Shown: positions 17,178 through 26,327, counted from the first letter of the stretch. The stretch is DNA of 42,247 bases from Thermoproteota archaeon (GCA_013153275.1 JAADER010000004.1:1-42247); one strand, 5' to 3'. Numbers and translations are program-made. Notes: generated by a model from the sequence alone, not told the origin.

Positions 17178-18761
17178 CTAACCACCTCTAGTTGCTGGCA
17201 CTACCGTCGTAATATATTCTCCACTACCTCCCGTGAAATTCACATCGATAATTATACTATATCTTGCCTCCGGCTGGAACCTACCAATTGTGCCGCTGAC
17301 TATGCACCTGCCCGTTCCGTTAATGGCGATCTCACATCCTCTCATTACTGTACAATGTATCCTTATAAGTGAACCGTGTGGTACTGGGTTGATGCACCTC
17401 ACATATATTTTCCCAATAACATTATTGTTCCTCACTACACGTATAAACATTCCTGTAATAGGAGTGTCACCAACATTATATGTATATATCCACAATTGAT
17501 TATTATTAATCGATAATGTGTTAGAGACCTCCATACTAGTACTCTCATATAGATGTAACGAAAGTATAAGAATGCTCGATAATACTGTGGCAACAGGATC
17601 TATGAATGGTGCGTGCGCTATAAAAGATACCTTCATAGCTCTTGAAGTATCTGCGTTCTCTTTCTCTAGACCCGCTAATCTAAGCGCATCTCTGAGAAGA
17701 GTCTCATTAACATAGTTCTCGTATACTTTCATACCGCTCTCTGTCAGGTTCACTCTCACGTCTATAGAGAACATTGAATGCTCAAGGTTGTATACACGCG
17801 ATCTCAGATAGCTTACAAGACCACTCTTGTCTATACAGAACTCAGAAGTGATATTCCACTTCGAGACCCCGGCTAGAGCCACCATATCTGCAACATCTCT
17901 CAACCTTGTGATGGCATAGCTAATATTGAGATGCAACCTGAGAGCATCATCAAGATCTCTGAGAAACTTCCTCATAAGTGATCTATTGCTCAGAATATTT
18001 GATAAGTCAACAATCTGATTCGTACTATACATATTACATACCATGCCCTTCATACTTCTCTTACCTAGATATTCAACGTTGCTTATAGCCGCGGTGAATA
18101 TGTGCTTGATCCCTATAAGCTCAAGTTTCGTCATCATAGGTGGACTCATAACGTAGACTAGCAGCTGTGGGCCAGATCTAGGTGAACCCGCTAGCTTGAA
18201 GCATCTCTCTACTCTGCTTTTCACAGTCTCTGTACTATTCATTTTCACCATAAATATACCATCGAGACAGTACATATACGTAGAGTTAGAGAATACGTAC
18301 AGAATAGTTGCGTTAGCGAGATCCAGCCGTGCATACATCCTATACGGCGCTGTCCCACCGTTATATGAGGTGTGTCTCTCATCGAGCTTCACGGTGATTG
18401 TTAGGTTCTGAACATGTGCATATCCTATCAAATGTGTACTATTTCTCACATAACCATACTCTAAACCTTTACAACGTAGTAAGATATTCAGCGTTGCATT
18501 GCTAGAAGAGCTACCAAACTTCTTAAAGAATCCTAGAAAGGTTGCTCTCTCATCCTTAACGTAGAAGTAGCTCTTCTCGAATCTTAACGTGAGCCCTCTC
18601 TCTATGCTTTCAGCAACATTCTCGACAATGCCCTCCTTTCTTAAGGTTTTCACGGTAGCATTCATATGTGGACTACGATGGCTCATAACGTATAATGTCA
18701 TAAATGTTGTTACGCAGGCTATCACGAATACTGAGACCAATATTATTACATGTCTCCTCAT
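17178..18761 (-). CDS. Membrane-anchored, sequon-rich surface protein
   Basis: A 527-residue protein with a short basic start and a hydrophobic segment at about residues 5-27 (an anchor or uncleaved signal), then an exported region with roughly a dozen N-x-S/T glycosylation sequons (for example SSNAT, NLTIT, NSTYMY, NGTGRC). The C-terminal 110 residues are beta-rich with a GDTPITGMFIRV segment, reminiscent of the beta domains of archaeal pilins or archaellum accessory proteins. That likeness is an inference. CTTATATAAGC near 18783-18792 lies about 26 bases before the ATG. It sits 103 bases downstream of the secretion ATPase on the same strand and may be part of the same surface system. I cannot name the family. 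Confidence 0.75.
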   Translation of the reverse strand: MRRHVIILVSVFVIACVTTFMTLYVMSHRSPHMNATVKTLRKEGIVENVAESIERGLTLRFEKSYFYVKDERATFLGFFKKFGSSSSNATLNILLRCKGLEYGYVRNSTHLIGYAHVQNLTITVKLDERHTSYNGGTAPYRMYARLDLANATILYVFSNSTYMYCLDGIFMVKMNSTETVKSRVERCFKLAGSPRSGPQLLVYVMSPPMMTKLELIGIKHIFTAAISNVEYLGKRSMKGMVCNMYSTNQIVDLSNILSNRSLMRKFLRDLDDALRLHLNISYAITRLRDVADMVALAGVSKWNITSEFCIDKSGLVSYLRSRVYNLEHSMFSIDVRVNLTESGMKVYENYVNETLLRDALRLAGLEKENADTSRAMKVSFIAHAPFIDPVATVLSSILILSLHLYESTSMEVSNTLSINNNQLWIYTYNVGDTPITGMFIRVVRNNNVIGKIYVRCINPVPHGSLIRIHCTVMRGCEIAINGTGRCIVSGTIGRFQPEARYSIIIDVNFTGGSGEYITTVVPATRGG

Positions 18762-18864
18762 TAACGAGAGATGTTAACACGCTTATATAAGATATGTAAC
18801 GTATACTAAGGAACCGCGAACATCTACAGAATACTTATAAATCATGTCAGGGCAATTAGCTAGC

Positions 18865-20193
18865 CTAACCGGATATTTTCGAGAGCTCTCTAACAGCGCC
18901 TAGAACTGACTCAGGATCTCTATAGACCTCCGAGAGAATGTTAAGTTGCTGAGAATAGCTCTTGCCTACAAGCTCTCTCATGATCTGTCTTCTCACAGCT
19001 ATCTCGTCATATTCAATTCTCTCGTTTCTTGGAGGCACGATCTTCGATACCGTCCTGATCTTCTTACATGTCCTAGTCCCATTAATCTCCTCTATACTAG
19101 TCTTTACCTGTATCTTCACTATAGCTATCTCATCAACAATACTTGAAGACCCTATCATGTTTTCAAGCCTAATCTTCAACTTTTCTAAATTCTCTGCATG
19201 GAACGTCGTTACTCCACCATGACCACTTGTAACCGCGTCTATCCATGCTGCTACCTCCTCTCTTGTTCTCACCTCATTAACTATGACGTAGTCTGCACCT
19301 ATTCTGAGAGAATGGGCTATCAAGTCTCTCTTCGCTATCGCCTTTACACCAAGACCGTACGATCTCCTCTCGAAGAGCTTGACAACATTATGACCTGGGA
19401 GAGACATCTCGTCAACATCCATTATTAGCGCCTTAAATAGCACTGGGTTGCTGCAGAACGTTATAGCATTTGCTAGGCTGGTCTTTCCTCCACCCATTGG
19501 TCCTATTATGAGTATGGGTATCTTATTATCAAACATGTACCATAAAAGTGCTGCATCATCAACAGAAATCGAGCCTCTAACTATGAGCTCACCAAACGTC
19601 CAGGGACGAGTAGGAAGGACTCTAACATGTATATACGGCTCAGATACGGGCCTGGTAGATGCTGAGAAGCGTACCTTGAACTCCTGGTCTGTCACGGAGA
19701 CCATAGGCATGTAAGCAGTAATGGGATTCGAAGTACGTTCAGAAATCCTAGACATCACATATCTAACAAAATCACTAAGTTTATATGTTATAGCCTTCTT
19801 TCGCTTACCGATAAGTGTAACTTTCTCACTGATACATCTAGGAAACTCGAGACAGACCTCGCACAAGCCAAGATCTATATGATAGGCGTGTATAGAGCTC
19901 TCCTCAACGTATATATCGCTAATCTTATCATACAGTAGGAGAGGTGTGAGAGGTCCATAATACATGTACCATCTTAACCATAACTTCTCTATTATGTCAT
20001 CTTCCTCTCCCAGCTTATTCCTCTTGAAGATCTCTGTTAACCATTTGTAACGTTTATATACTCCCCTCTCATATATACAGTATGGATCAGGAAGATCGAC
20101 ATCAGGAACATCATCTATCACATATATCGTAAACGACGAACCTATAGACCTAACATCAATCACTGTTCTAACATAGAAATCTATGATAGACAT
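18865..20193 (-). CDS. GspE/FlaI/VirB11-superfamily secretion ATPase
   Basis: A cytoplasmic hexameric-type ATPase that powers pilus, archaellum or secretion machines. Numbered from the ATG at 20193 (442 residues), Walker A is ILIIGPMGGGKTS near 227-239, the Walker B-like segment is DYVIVNEVR near 301-309, and the His box is SGHGGVTTFHAE near 323-334. An N-terminal domain with ISDIYVEESS precedes them, as in archaeal FlaI-like proteins. AGGAGGG (minus strand, 20205-20199) lies five bases before the ATG at 20193. A TTATAAAAA box near 20255-20262 puts the transcript start near 20232, just inside the alternative ATG at 20235, so I prefer 20193. No FlaJ/TadC-type gene is next to it. Confidence 0.88.
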   Translation of the reverse strand: MSIIDFYVRTVIDVRSIGSSFTIYVIDDVPDVDLPDPYCIYERGVYKRYKWLTEIFKRNKLGEEDDIIEKLWLRWYMYYGPLTPLLLYDKISDIYVEESSIHAYHIDLGLCEVCLEFPRCISEKVTLIGKRKKAITYKLSDFVRYVMSRISERTSNPITAYMPMVSVTDQEFKVRFSASTRPVSEPYIHVRVLPTRPWTFGELIVRGSISVDDAALLWYMFDNKIPILIIGPMGGGKTSLANAITFCSNPVLFKALIMDVDEMSLPGHNVVKLFERRSYGLGVKAIAKRDLIAHSLRIGADYVIVNEVRTREEVAAWIDAVTSGHGGVTTFHAENLEKLKIRLENMIGSSSIVDEIAIVKIQVKTSIEEINGTRTCKKIRTVSKIVPPRNERIEYDEIAVRRQIMRELVGKSYSQQLNILSEVYRDPESVLGAVRELSKISG

Positions 20194-20402
20194 GTCGACC
20201 CTCCTGCCAGTAGGTGAAGGCTTGCTTACTAGCACGATCAGATAATACCACTGCTACAGTTTTTATAACATCTCCATTGGGAGCCATAGAAGCAGAAAAC
20301 TAGAATATACAGCGAGCACATTCCTGAAGTGACTATACATCATCAACTTAGAAGAACATGAGCTGAACTTACATTAAGTTTCAAACTGGCCACACATCGA
20401 GC

Positions 20403-21119
20403 ATGAAGGTAAAAACTATACACAGAATCACCACAATAGGTCCCACTCCGAACAAGTCGTATAATCCGAGCATATTTATACCAAGATCACTATGGGAGAG
20501 AGTAGAGAACAGAAATAACGTAACAGTAAAAGGACTTGTACTGTTAGGATGGAGAGTCCAGAAAAGTAGAGATGTCAGGCTTCTAAACAGGTTCCTAAGC
20601 TATGAGGACCGTGAAAATATAAGAAGATTAATAGATATAATATCTATATTAGGACCAGAGGAAAAGAAGAAGGTTCATCTAAAATTTCTATCAAAAGAAT
20701 CATACATAGCCCTAAGAATATATGAACAACATCTAAGACTATACACCACAATAAGCAACTACCTCCTATATCTCCTAATAATCGGACTATACCTTAACTC
20801 CAGAGTAGTACTCAACTACTCAACCTCAAATATAGAACGTAGAGAGGCTCTAAGAGATGAGGAGGCCTTGAGAAAGGTAGTAGAGAAAGCAATTTTGAAG
20901 AAACTTGAGAAAGAGGATACTATGAAAATTAAATCTACAATAGCTAAAGAACTTCTAGAACTCGGAAGAAGAACATTTGCAAAACATATAAAAAAGATAG
21001 AAGAGATAAGAAGCCGAGACCAGCTGTCTCGGTACATACTTGATAACCTGATATTTAGCATCAGACCTGGACAGAACGCTAAGTACTATGTAAAAATATG
21101 CCTAGGTGATGTTAAATGA
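20403..21119 (+). CDS. One-TM protein of envelope operon, unknown
   Basis: A 238-residue basic protein with one hydrophobic segment at about residues 118-134 (SNYLLYLLIIGLYLN), and charged helical, possibly coiled-coil, parts before and after it (for example 145-205, rich in Lys/Glu). I do not recognise the family. It is the first gene of a three-gene operon: its TGA overlaps the ATG of the next gene by four bases (21116-21119), which means translational coupling and probably a shared complex. CTTACATTAAG near 20368 may be the promoter. Codons are strongly A-ending, like the next gene. Confidence 0.75.
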   Translation: MKVKTIHRITTIGPTPNKSYNPSIFIPRSLWERVENRNNVTVKGLVLLGWRVQKSRDVRLLNRFLSYEDRENIRRLIDIISILGPEEKKKVHLKFLSKESYIALRIYEQHLRLYTTISNYLLYLLIIGLYLNSRVVLNYSTSNIERREALRDEEALRKVVEKAILKKLEKEDTMKIKSTIAKELLELGRRTFAKHIKKIEEIRSRDQLSRYILDNLIFSIRPGQNAKYYVKICLGDVK

Positions 21120-21502
21120 CGAACAGTACTCACACAATATCTATAGCCGGAATAAGCAAGAACATAGTAACACCATTTCTCAAGTATGCGTTTGATATAG
21201 TATCCATAGTAGGAGGAATCGCACTATGGATGCTTATAATATATGGAATAATAAAGGTAGTAGAGAGCAAGATAGGACCAACAGGATGGTACAGAGCATC
21301 AGCACTGACAAACCTGTTCGAGAACTTTAAGAGATTCATAATATCTATAGTGCTATTCTACGTAACAATATACGTGATAGCATACATAATGAGCTCAATG
21401 GGAGCAAACATAACACCCTCAAGCTTCGTTACAAGCCTCCTGCTTAACATGCTCTTCAAACCATTCATAACACTCTACAAACTAGTAATACCATCCAAAT
21501 GA
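21116..21502 (+). CDS. Two-TM small protein, candidate CedA1/VirB2-like pilin
   Basis: A 128-residue membrane protein with hydrophobic helices at about 28-48 (DIVSIVGGIALWMLIIYGII) and 72-94 (ISIVLFYVTIYVIAYIMSSM), separated by a polar loop with KIGPTGWYR, and a third weaker hydrophobic stretch near 105-126. Size, two-helix topology and position directly before a large polytopic protein recall the crenarchaeal DNA-import genes CedA1 (a VirB2-like pilin) and CedA (VirB6-like). That is an inference from architecture, not sequence identity. It overlaps both neighbours by four bases. A simple small accessory membrane protein is the alternative. Confidence 0.75.
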   Translation: MTNSTHTISIAGISKNIVTPFLKYAFDIVSIVGGIALWMLIIYGIIKVVESKIGPTGWYRASALTNLFENFKRFIISIVLFYVTIYVIAYIMSSMGANITPSSFVTSLLLNMLFKPFITLYKLVIPSK

Positions 21503-23931
21503 ATACAATACAACTATCAATAGCAATATCCTCAATAATTATAGTAATAACATACTTGCTAGCTAAGAAGAGAAACAACATAAGAGACCTGACAATATCT
21601 TCAATAATAGCAGCAACATTCTACATCATACTAACAACATTAAACAATAAGTTGCTATCAATAGACCCAGGAAGAATAGAGACACTTAAGGAAACTATAG
21701 TACAGCTAGGAACTACAGTCAACATAACACTACTAACATACTCAATAATCTCATCAATAATTAACATACTGCTAAACCCAATAATAATGTTATCAACAAC
21801 CATATCCGGAACAATATATCTCATATACACGTCAATACTAAGCAAGATAATTCCTCCACTAGAGCTATCACTTTCAATTCTATCAAACACGACCCAGCTC
21901 GCGACCCTAGTTCTAACAAGCATAGCAGACATACTAATAATAGGAAAGTATCTGGCCGAGATATCAAAAATAGTAATACCATTAATATTCATAAAAAGAA
22001 TAAGAATAGCTATTATAATAATCGTAATAACATCGATAATACTTCTGCTAACATCCATAATGCTAGCACAGTCCATAGAGCCAAACAAGAACATAAGTAA
22101 CCTAAATATCGAAAAAATATATGAAAAAGCTATAAATAATTACGAAGATACTGTATCCAGAAACTATACTCTTATACAGGTACTATCAGACTATCCTATA
22201 GTTACGATACTTAAGATAAGATGCAATAGTCAGAAGTTAACCATAATTGGTATCGGGAATTTCAGAAATATAGTACCATGTAGTAATTATAGTATTATTA
22301 TGAAATCACTATTCTTTGATATTAAAAAATTCATATATTCTCATCATGAAGAGAGGTTTAGAAACATCACAATTATGTACTATACCGTAAAGATCGGGGA
22401 AAACATCAATATACTTAAAATCGATAAGAGATATTATATAGGATATTATGTCAGCAATTGCACAGATATTATGCTGAGAATGTATGGAGATACGATACAT
22501 ATTTACAATCCAACAGATTACAGATGCAGTGTTAGCCTTTACATACCTTCGAAAGGCTCTGAAGAATCTGCAAAACTGTCAGATCTCTATAATAAGTTAC
22601 TTCACAAGGTTGCTCTCTTTCTAAAACTTTACAAGAACATTACAGGAAACATTAGAGAAGAGTTAAATATTCTATATAGAAGTGTAGGAAATATAGCATA
22701 TTATTCCCATATAAATATAGTGTTAAAGAATCATTCTTCATATGATATTACAATAGAACCTGACAAGCTCGTCCTCTGGCCGTATAATCTATCCTACGTA
22801 ACGTATAACAGCTGGGTCTATCTGAGATATGTTAGCATATCAGAGGTTTCTAAGAAAGTTCTTTCTCTAAGTTTATCATACTTTCTGAGAGATCAATTTA
22901 GCAAAATTATAATTCTTTTCATATATTCGATAGTTCTTGACACATTTGGCATAGTCGCTCTCTTCTGCACTCTAGTAAACGTATCATCTATTGAGAACGT
23001 GTTCTATAAGATCTTTATAAGGATATCTAAATCTGTTCTCTATGATTTTGTGCTTGTTCTCTATTTCAGGATAATTAGTACTATGATTGCTAGAAGATTT
23101 TTAAGAAGGTTTTTTACATTGTTCAGAAGTAGACGGTCTATAATCTTTGTTGATAATAAGAACCGTGGTAAGTTAGATAAGTTTCTATACGATCTTAAGA
23201 GATTTTATAGAAGAAGGTATAGGGGTACAGATTACGTGTTCAGAAAAGCTCGCGAGACCCTCTCCAGGAGCGTCGATGTCAGGGTTATTCGAGAAATTGA
23301 AGGTAGTAGGGCTCCTGTGCTGGACTTCTATAGAAGAGGTATTACTAATATGATAGTTGAGGATCTAATATATAACATATATGGTAAAAGGATTCAGGAT
23401 CTGAGAAATATCGATCTAAGAAAGGATAGGAGACTTCTGTTCCTTGTATCGTCTTTATATCGAAGGTACGATAATATAATAGATCTGTCTCTCGATGTCA
23501 GGATGGTTCCTGTACGTGTGCTGGTTCTCTCCTTAAGAAGAGATCTGCTAAATGTCATCAGTAGTGGTTCAGATAGTGTTTCTATGCGTATTAGATCTTT
23601 ATTACATGGATCTGAGAAGGTTTTTGAGGATGAGTTTAAGAATTATGTAAGGGATCTTTATAATGTGTCGTTGCTATTAAGCTCGAGAATTTACAGGAAA
23701 GTTACTCCTAGGATGCTTGTTGATATTGATAGGATTTTGAAGGATGTTGATAGATCTCTGATTTTTAAACATGTTAAGTCCGTAATTGATTATCACGTTG
23801 ATAGAGAGTTTGTTCGCGAGGTGCTTGATAGGTATGTTCGTGCTCTATATAGGTACTATGGTGGTCGAAGGTATGTTCTTAGGCGAGAGCTTCTGAAGGT
23901 TAGGTATCTGAGGAGGCTGTTTAGAGTGTGA
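21499..23931 (+). CDS. Large polytopic membrane protein, possible VirB6/CedA-type
   Basis: An 810-residue protein. Residues 1-195 hold about six membrane segments. Residues 196-460 form a predicted outer domain with several sequons (NISNL, NYTL, NCTD, NITG, NLSY) and cysteines. Two or more further membrane segments follow at about 475-535. Residues 540-810 are a very basic, Arg/Tyr-rich helical domain (RRFLRRFFTLFRSRR, ending RRLFRV) that should be cytoplasmic and could contact DNA or acidic partners. I recognise no named family. The layout of TMs, external domain, TMs and soluble tail, plus the operon partners, suggests a channel component such as VirB6/CedA. Codon third bases shift from A-rich to T-rich along the gene, which may reflect a fusion. 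Confidence 0.8.
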   Translation: MNTIQLSIAISSIIIVITYLLAKKRNNIRDLTISSIIAATFYIILTTLNNKLLSIDPGRIETLKETIVQLGTTVNITLLTYSIISSIINILLNPIIMLSTTISGTIYLIYTSILSKIIPPLELSLSILSNTTQLATLVLTSIADILIIGKYLAEISKIVIPLIFIKRIRIAIIIIVITSIILLLTSIMLAQSIEPNKNISNLNIEKIYEKAINNYEDTVSRNYTLIQVLSDYPIVTILKIRCNSQKLTIIGIGNFRNIVPCSNYSIIMKSLFFDIKKFIYSHHEERFRNITIMYYTVKIGENINILKIDKRYYIGYYVSNCTDIMLRMYGDTIHIYNPTDYRCSVSLYIPSKGSEESAKLSDLYNKLLHKVALFLKLYKNITGNIREELNILYRSVGNIAYYSHINIVLKNHSSYDITIEPDKLVLWPYNLSYVTYNSWVYLRYVSISEVSKKVLSLSLSYFLRDQFSKIIILFIYSIVLDTFGIVALFCTLVNVSSIENVFYKIFIRISKSVLYDFVLVLYFRIISTMIARRFLRRFFTLFRSRRSIIFVDNKNRGKLDKFLYDLKRFYRRRYRGTDYVFRKARETLSRSVDVRVIREIEGSRAPVLDFYRRGITNMIVEDLIYNIYGKRIQDLRNIDLRKDRRLLFLVSSLYRRYDNIIDLSLDVRMVPVRVLVLSLRRDLLNVISSGSDSVSMRIRSLLHGSEKVFEDEFKNYVRDLYNVSLLLSSRIYRKVTPRMLVDIDRILKDVDRSLIFKHVKSVIDYHVDREFVREVLDRYVRALYRYYGGRRYVLRRELLKVRYLRRLFRV

Positions 23932-24023
23932 GGATTTTTAAGTATGTTCGAGACTTGTTAGGTAGGTGATGAGTCTTCAGCCGGATGATGGATGATTTAA
24001 ATGTTTGTTCTGATCCCATCGTT

Positions 24024-25061
24024 CTATATGTCTACTATTATCTCGAACTTGTTTATTATTTCCTGATATCTCTGTCTTATTGTTACGTCTGACTTTCCTG
24101 TTGCTTGTGCAACCTCTTTCTGTTTTCTCTTTGCGTTCAATATGTTGACGGCTATGTATATTGCTGCAGCTGATATTGCGTATTTGTCTTTACCGTTCGT
24201 TAGTCTGCTTCTTCTGCACTCCTCTAGGATCTTCCATGCAAGTTTTGCGGTTGGGGGCCTAAGTTCTGGTGGTATGTCTAGCTTCTCTAGTACTGTTGAT
24301 ATGAATCTCTTTAGCTCTGTCTCGTTCGTGGTGTTCTGTAGGGTGAATCCTGACGCGGCCAGTATCGTCTTCACCTCTGCTAGTATTCTTGCAAGTCTTC
24401 TCCTGTCAACGTCGAACTCTTCTAGTATCTCTCGTATTCTGAATCCGAGTCCTCTGTTTTTGCATGCTATGTAGAGTAGGGCTGCTGCTAGTTCTCTAAG
24501 TCTGTACATTCTTTTCTTTTTCTCTATTACTCTACCTTCCTTTACTGCCTTTGCCACGTGTCTATACATGTGTATGACATCATCTAACAGATTGTGTGGT
24601 AGTCCAAGCTTCTGTATTACGTTCTTCACATATCTCTGTAGTGTTATTATGTTTCTCTCGGTGCTCGTGACTTTTAGTCTCTGGTGAATTATGCTTATTC
24701 TCTCGAGAACGTTTCTAACCTTCAGCGATGTTGGGGCCTTAGATAGATCTATCTCGTCCTGTCCTAGACCTTTGTTCGGATACTTTATGTCTGCCTTATA
24801 GAGCCTCTCTTTCTCTCCTACCTCGTCTGGTGAGTAGACTCTGTACTCTGGCCGTGATATGTCAGGAAGCTTGTCCTGGATTACGCTTCCACAGTTTGGA
24901 CAGATGACTTGTCCAGTCTTGTAGTCTATTACGACTTTAGGGTGTCCACAGTATGGACATGTATATATCTCATCGAGTCTTGCTATTCTCTGTTCCTGTC
25001 GCTTCTCTCCATGGAGCCTTCTTCTTAAGTTCTCGAACTTTGTAATGTTCTCCTCTATCAT
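24024..25061 (-). CDS. tfb: Transcription initiation factor B (TFIIB homolog)
   Basis: Recruits RNA polymerase to TBP-bound promoters and reads the BRE. The 345 residues show an N-terminal zinc ribbon (Cys35, Cys38, Cys54, Cys57 in CPYC and CPNC), a B-reader/linker region, and two cyclin repeats at about 135-235 and 240-340 with RLRELAAALLYIACKNRGL and KYAISAAAIYIAVNIL. The C-terminal SDVTIRQRYQEI is the usual recognition helix that contacts the BRE. It follows gar1 by a one-base gap, a common archaeal pair. Length and residues look normal. Whether other TFB paralogs exist cannot be seen here. Confidence 0.97.
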   Translation of the reverse strand: MIEENITKFENLRRRLHGEKRQEQRIARLDEIYTCPYCGHPKVVIDYKTGQVICPNCGSVIQDKLPDISRPEYRVYSPDEVGEKERLYKADIKYPNKGLGQDEIDLSKAPTSLKVRNVLERISIIHQRLKVTSTERNIITLQRYVKNVIQKLGLPHNLLDDVIHMYRHVAKAVKEGRVIEKKKRMYRLRELAAALLYIACKNRGLGFRIREILEEFDVDRRRLARILAEVKTILAASGFTLQNTTNETELKRFISTVLEKLDIPPELRPPTAKLAWKILEECRRSRLTNGKDKYAISAAAIYIAVNILNAKRKQKEVAQATGKSDVTIRQRYQEIINKFEIIVDI

Positions 25062-25062
25062 G

Positions 25063-25350
25063 TTATCTCCTTCTCTGTCTTCTTGTTCTCGTTCTCTCCA
25101 GGTCTAGTACTCTGACGTATACTGGTCTCCCTTTTATTGATTCTGGATTCTCTATCACGGTCTTGTCAGGTTTCACTAGCCCGAACGGCTGTCTTACGGG
25201 TCCTATTATATCGTAGAGTACTCCTAGTCTCCTCATTGAGTAGTCGTAGACTGTTATGTAGAGGGGTGGCAGTGTGGAGAGCTTTAGTACAAGTTTCTTA
25301 TCATGAGATACGTGAAGTGCTTCCCCTATCTTTCTCAGTGCTGTAGACAT
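25063..25350 (-). CDS. gar1: H/ACA RNP component Gar1
   Basis: A subunit of the H/ACA ribonucleoprotein that guides pseudouridylation of rRNA and tRNA. The beta-barrel core reads LPPLYITVYDYSMRRLGVLY, then DIIGPVRQPFGLVKP, typical of Gar1, and the tail is Arg-rich (ERTRTRRQRRR). An ATG at 25386 is in frame, but GTTATAAGT at about 25374-25380 falls inside that extension and lies 26 bases before the ATG at 25350, so I take 25350 with a leaderless mRNA. The protein then has 95 residues, starting MSTALRKIG. It is followed immediately by tfb. Confidence 0.92.
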   Translation of the reverse strand: MSTALRKIGEALHVSHDKKLVLKLSTLPPLYITVYDYSMRRLGVLYDIIGPVRQPFGLVKPDKTVIENPESIKGRPVYVRVLDLERTRTRRQRRR

Positions 25351-25483
25351 CTTTATTAGGATAGTTCTAAATGACTTATAACCCATAAACTCTACAACGT
25401 ATACTTATATCGTTACGTGTAAAACAGAGAATATAGGAGCGCTCGGATACCTTTAAAACGGGGTCTGTAGAAGAGTAACAAGC

Positions 25484-25933
25484 ATGGTAAAGCTACTGAG
25501 CTATTACCAGGGAAATGACCTGAAGAAACCAACAGGAGGGTACAGGCCAAGGCCCTACAAGGTTAAGAGAAAGTGCCTAGGCGGAGGTCCTCCAACACTG
25601 ACGAGGCTTGGAGAGGAGCTTAAGGTAAAGGTCACGAGAGACTATGGAGGAACACGAAAGATGAGGCTCCTTGAGACCAACATAGCTAACGTGTATGTTC
25701 CCGATGAGAGGAAGTGTGTGAAGGTGAAGATTCTTAGGATACTGGAGACGCCTTCAAACCCCGAGTTTGCGAGGAGAGGAATAATAGTGAGGGGTGCTGT
25801 GATAGATACTGAGATAGGTAAGGCAGTGGTCACGTCGAGGCCCGGCCAGGACGGCGTTGTGAATGCGGTGCTCGTCGAGCGCAAGACAATGGAGGAGAGG
25901 AGAGAGGAGAAGAGAAAGAAGAAAAAGAAGTAA
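25484..25933 (+). CDS. rps8e: Small ribosomal subunit protein eS8
   Basis: A 149-residue protein of the small ribosomal subunit, shared by archaea and eukaryotes. The start YYQGNDLKKPTGGYRPRPYK, then LGGGPPTLTRLGEE and GGTRKMRLLETNIANV, matches S8e, and NPEFARRGIIVRGAVIDTE is the second conserved block. The tail is a run of Arg/Lys/Glu after ERKTMEERRE. CTTTAAAAC at 25450-25458 lies about 30 bases before the ATG. SRP19 follows after 15 bases, so they form an operon. It is divergent from gar1. Confidence 0.95.
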   Translation: MVKLLSYYQGNDLKKPTGGYRPRPYKVKRKCLGGGPPTLTRLGEELKVKVTRDYGGTRKMRLLETNIANVYVPDERKCVKVKILRILETPSNPEFARRGIIVRGAVIDTEIGKAVVTSRPGQDGVVNAVLVERKTMEERREEKRKKKKK

Positions 25934-25948
25934 TAACCTGTTAACCTA

Positions 25949-26269
25949 ATGGTTAGAAGAAGAAAAAAGAGCATCATTCTCTGGACAGTATTCTTCGACT
26001 CTTCTAGACCTCGCAATCTTGGTAGAAAGGTTCCTCGCAGTCTTGCTGTTCGTTGTCCAAGTGTGGAGGAGCTTGAGGAGGCTGTGAAGGCTCTAGGTTT
26101 TGATTATGAGGTTTACAAGGAGAAGAGGTATCCTAGGACCTGGTTTCAAGATTCCTGTCAGGGATACGTGAAGGTGTATAAGAGTCCTGACATGGCTATA
26201 ACACGTACAAAGCTTCTGCGGATGGTTGCCGAGAAGCTCAGAGAGATTCGTCAGAAAAAGGCTAAGTAG
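25949..26269 (+). CDS. srp19: Signal recognition particle 19 kDa protein
   Basis: SRP19 binds the tips of helices 6 and 8 of the 7S RNA and helps load SRP54. The 106 residues show the family pattern: an initial strand with IILWTVFFDSSRPRNLGRKV, then PSVEELEEAVKALGFDYEV, RYPRTWFQDSCQGYVKV and a basic C-terminus REIRQKKAK. It has the usual archaeal length and follows S8e with a 15-base gap. The 7S RNA gene is not in this window. Confidence 0.93.
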   Translation: MVRRRKKSIILWTVFFDSSRPRNLGRKVPRSLAVRCPSVEELEEAVKALGFDYEVYKEKRYPRTWFQDSCQGYVKVYKSPDMAITRTKLLRMVAEKLREIRQKKAK

Positions 26270-26327
26270 AAGGTGAGTTATGTTTAAAGAAGACTCTCGC
26301 ATAGTGAGGTAAGGTAGAAGTGTACGT

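Noticed and set aside
17085-17372. Plus-strand frame starting inside tRNA-Leu
   Set aside because: It runs through the tRNA and antisense to the surface protein gene. It has no promoter and no protein-like sequence.
18865-20235. Archaellum or adhesive pilus ATPase with its usual platform gene
   Set aside because: No FlaJ/TadC-like protein or class III signal-peptide pilin is adjacent, so I did not call it FlaI or AapE.
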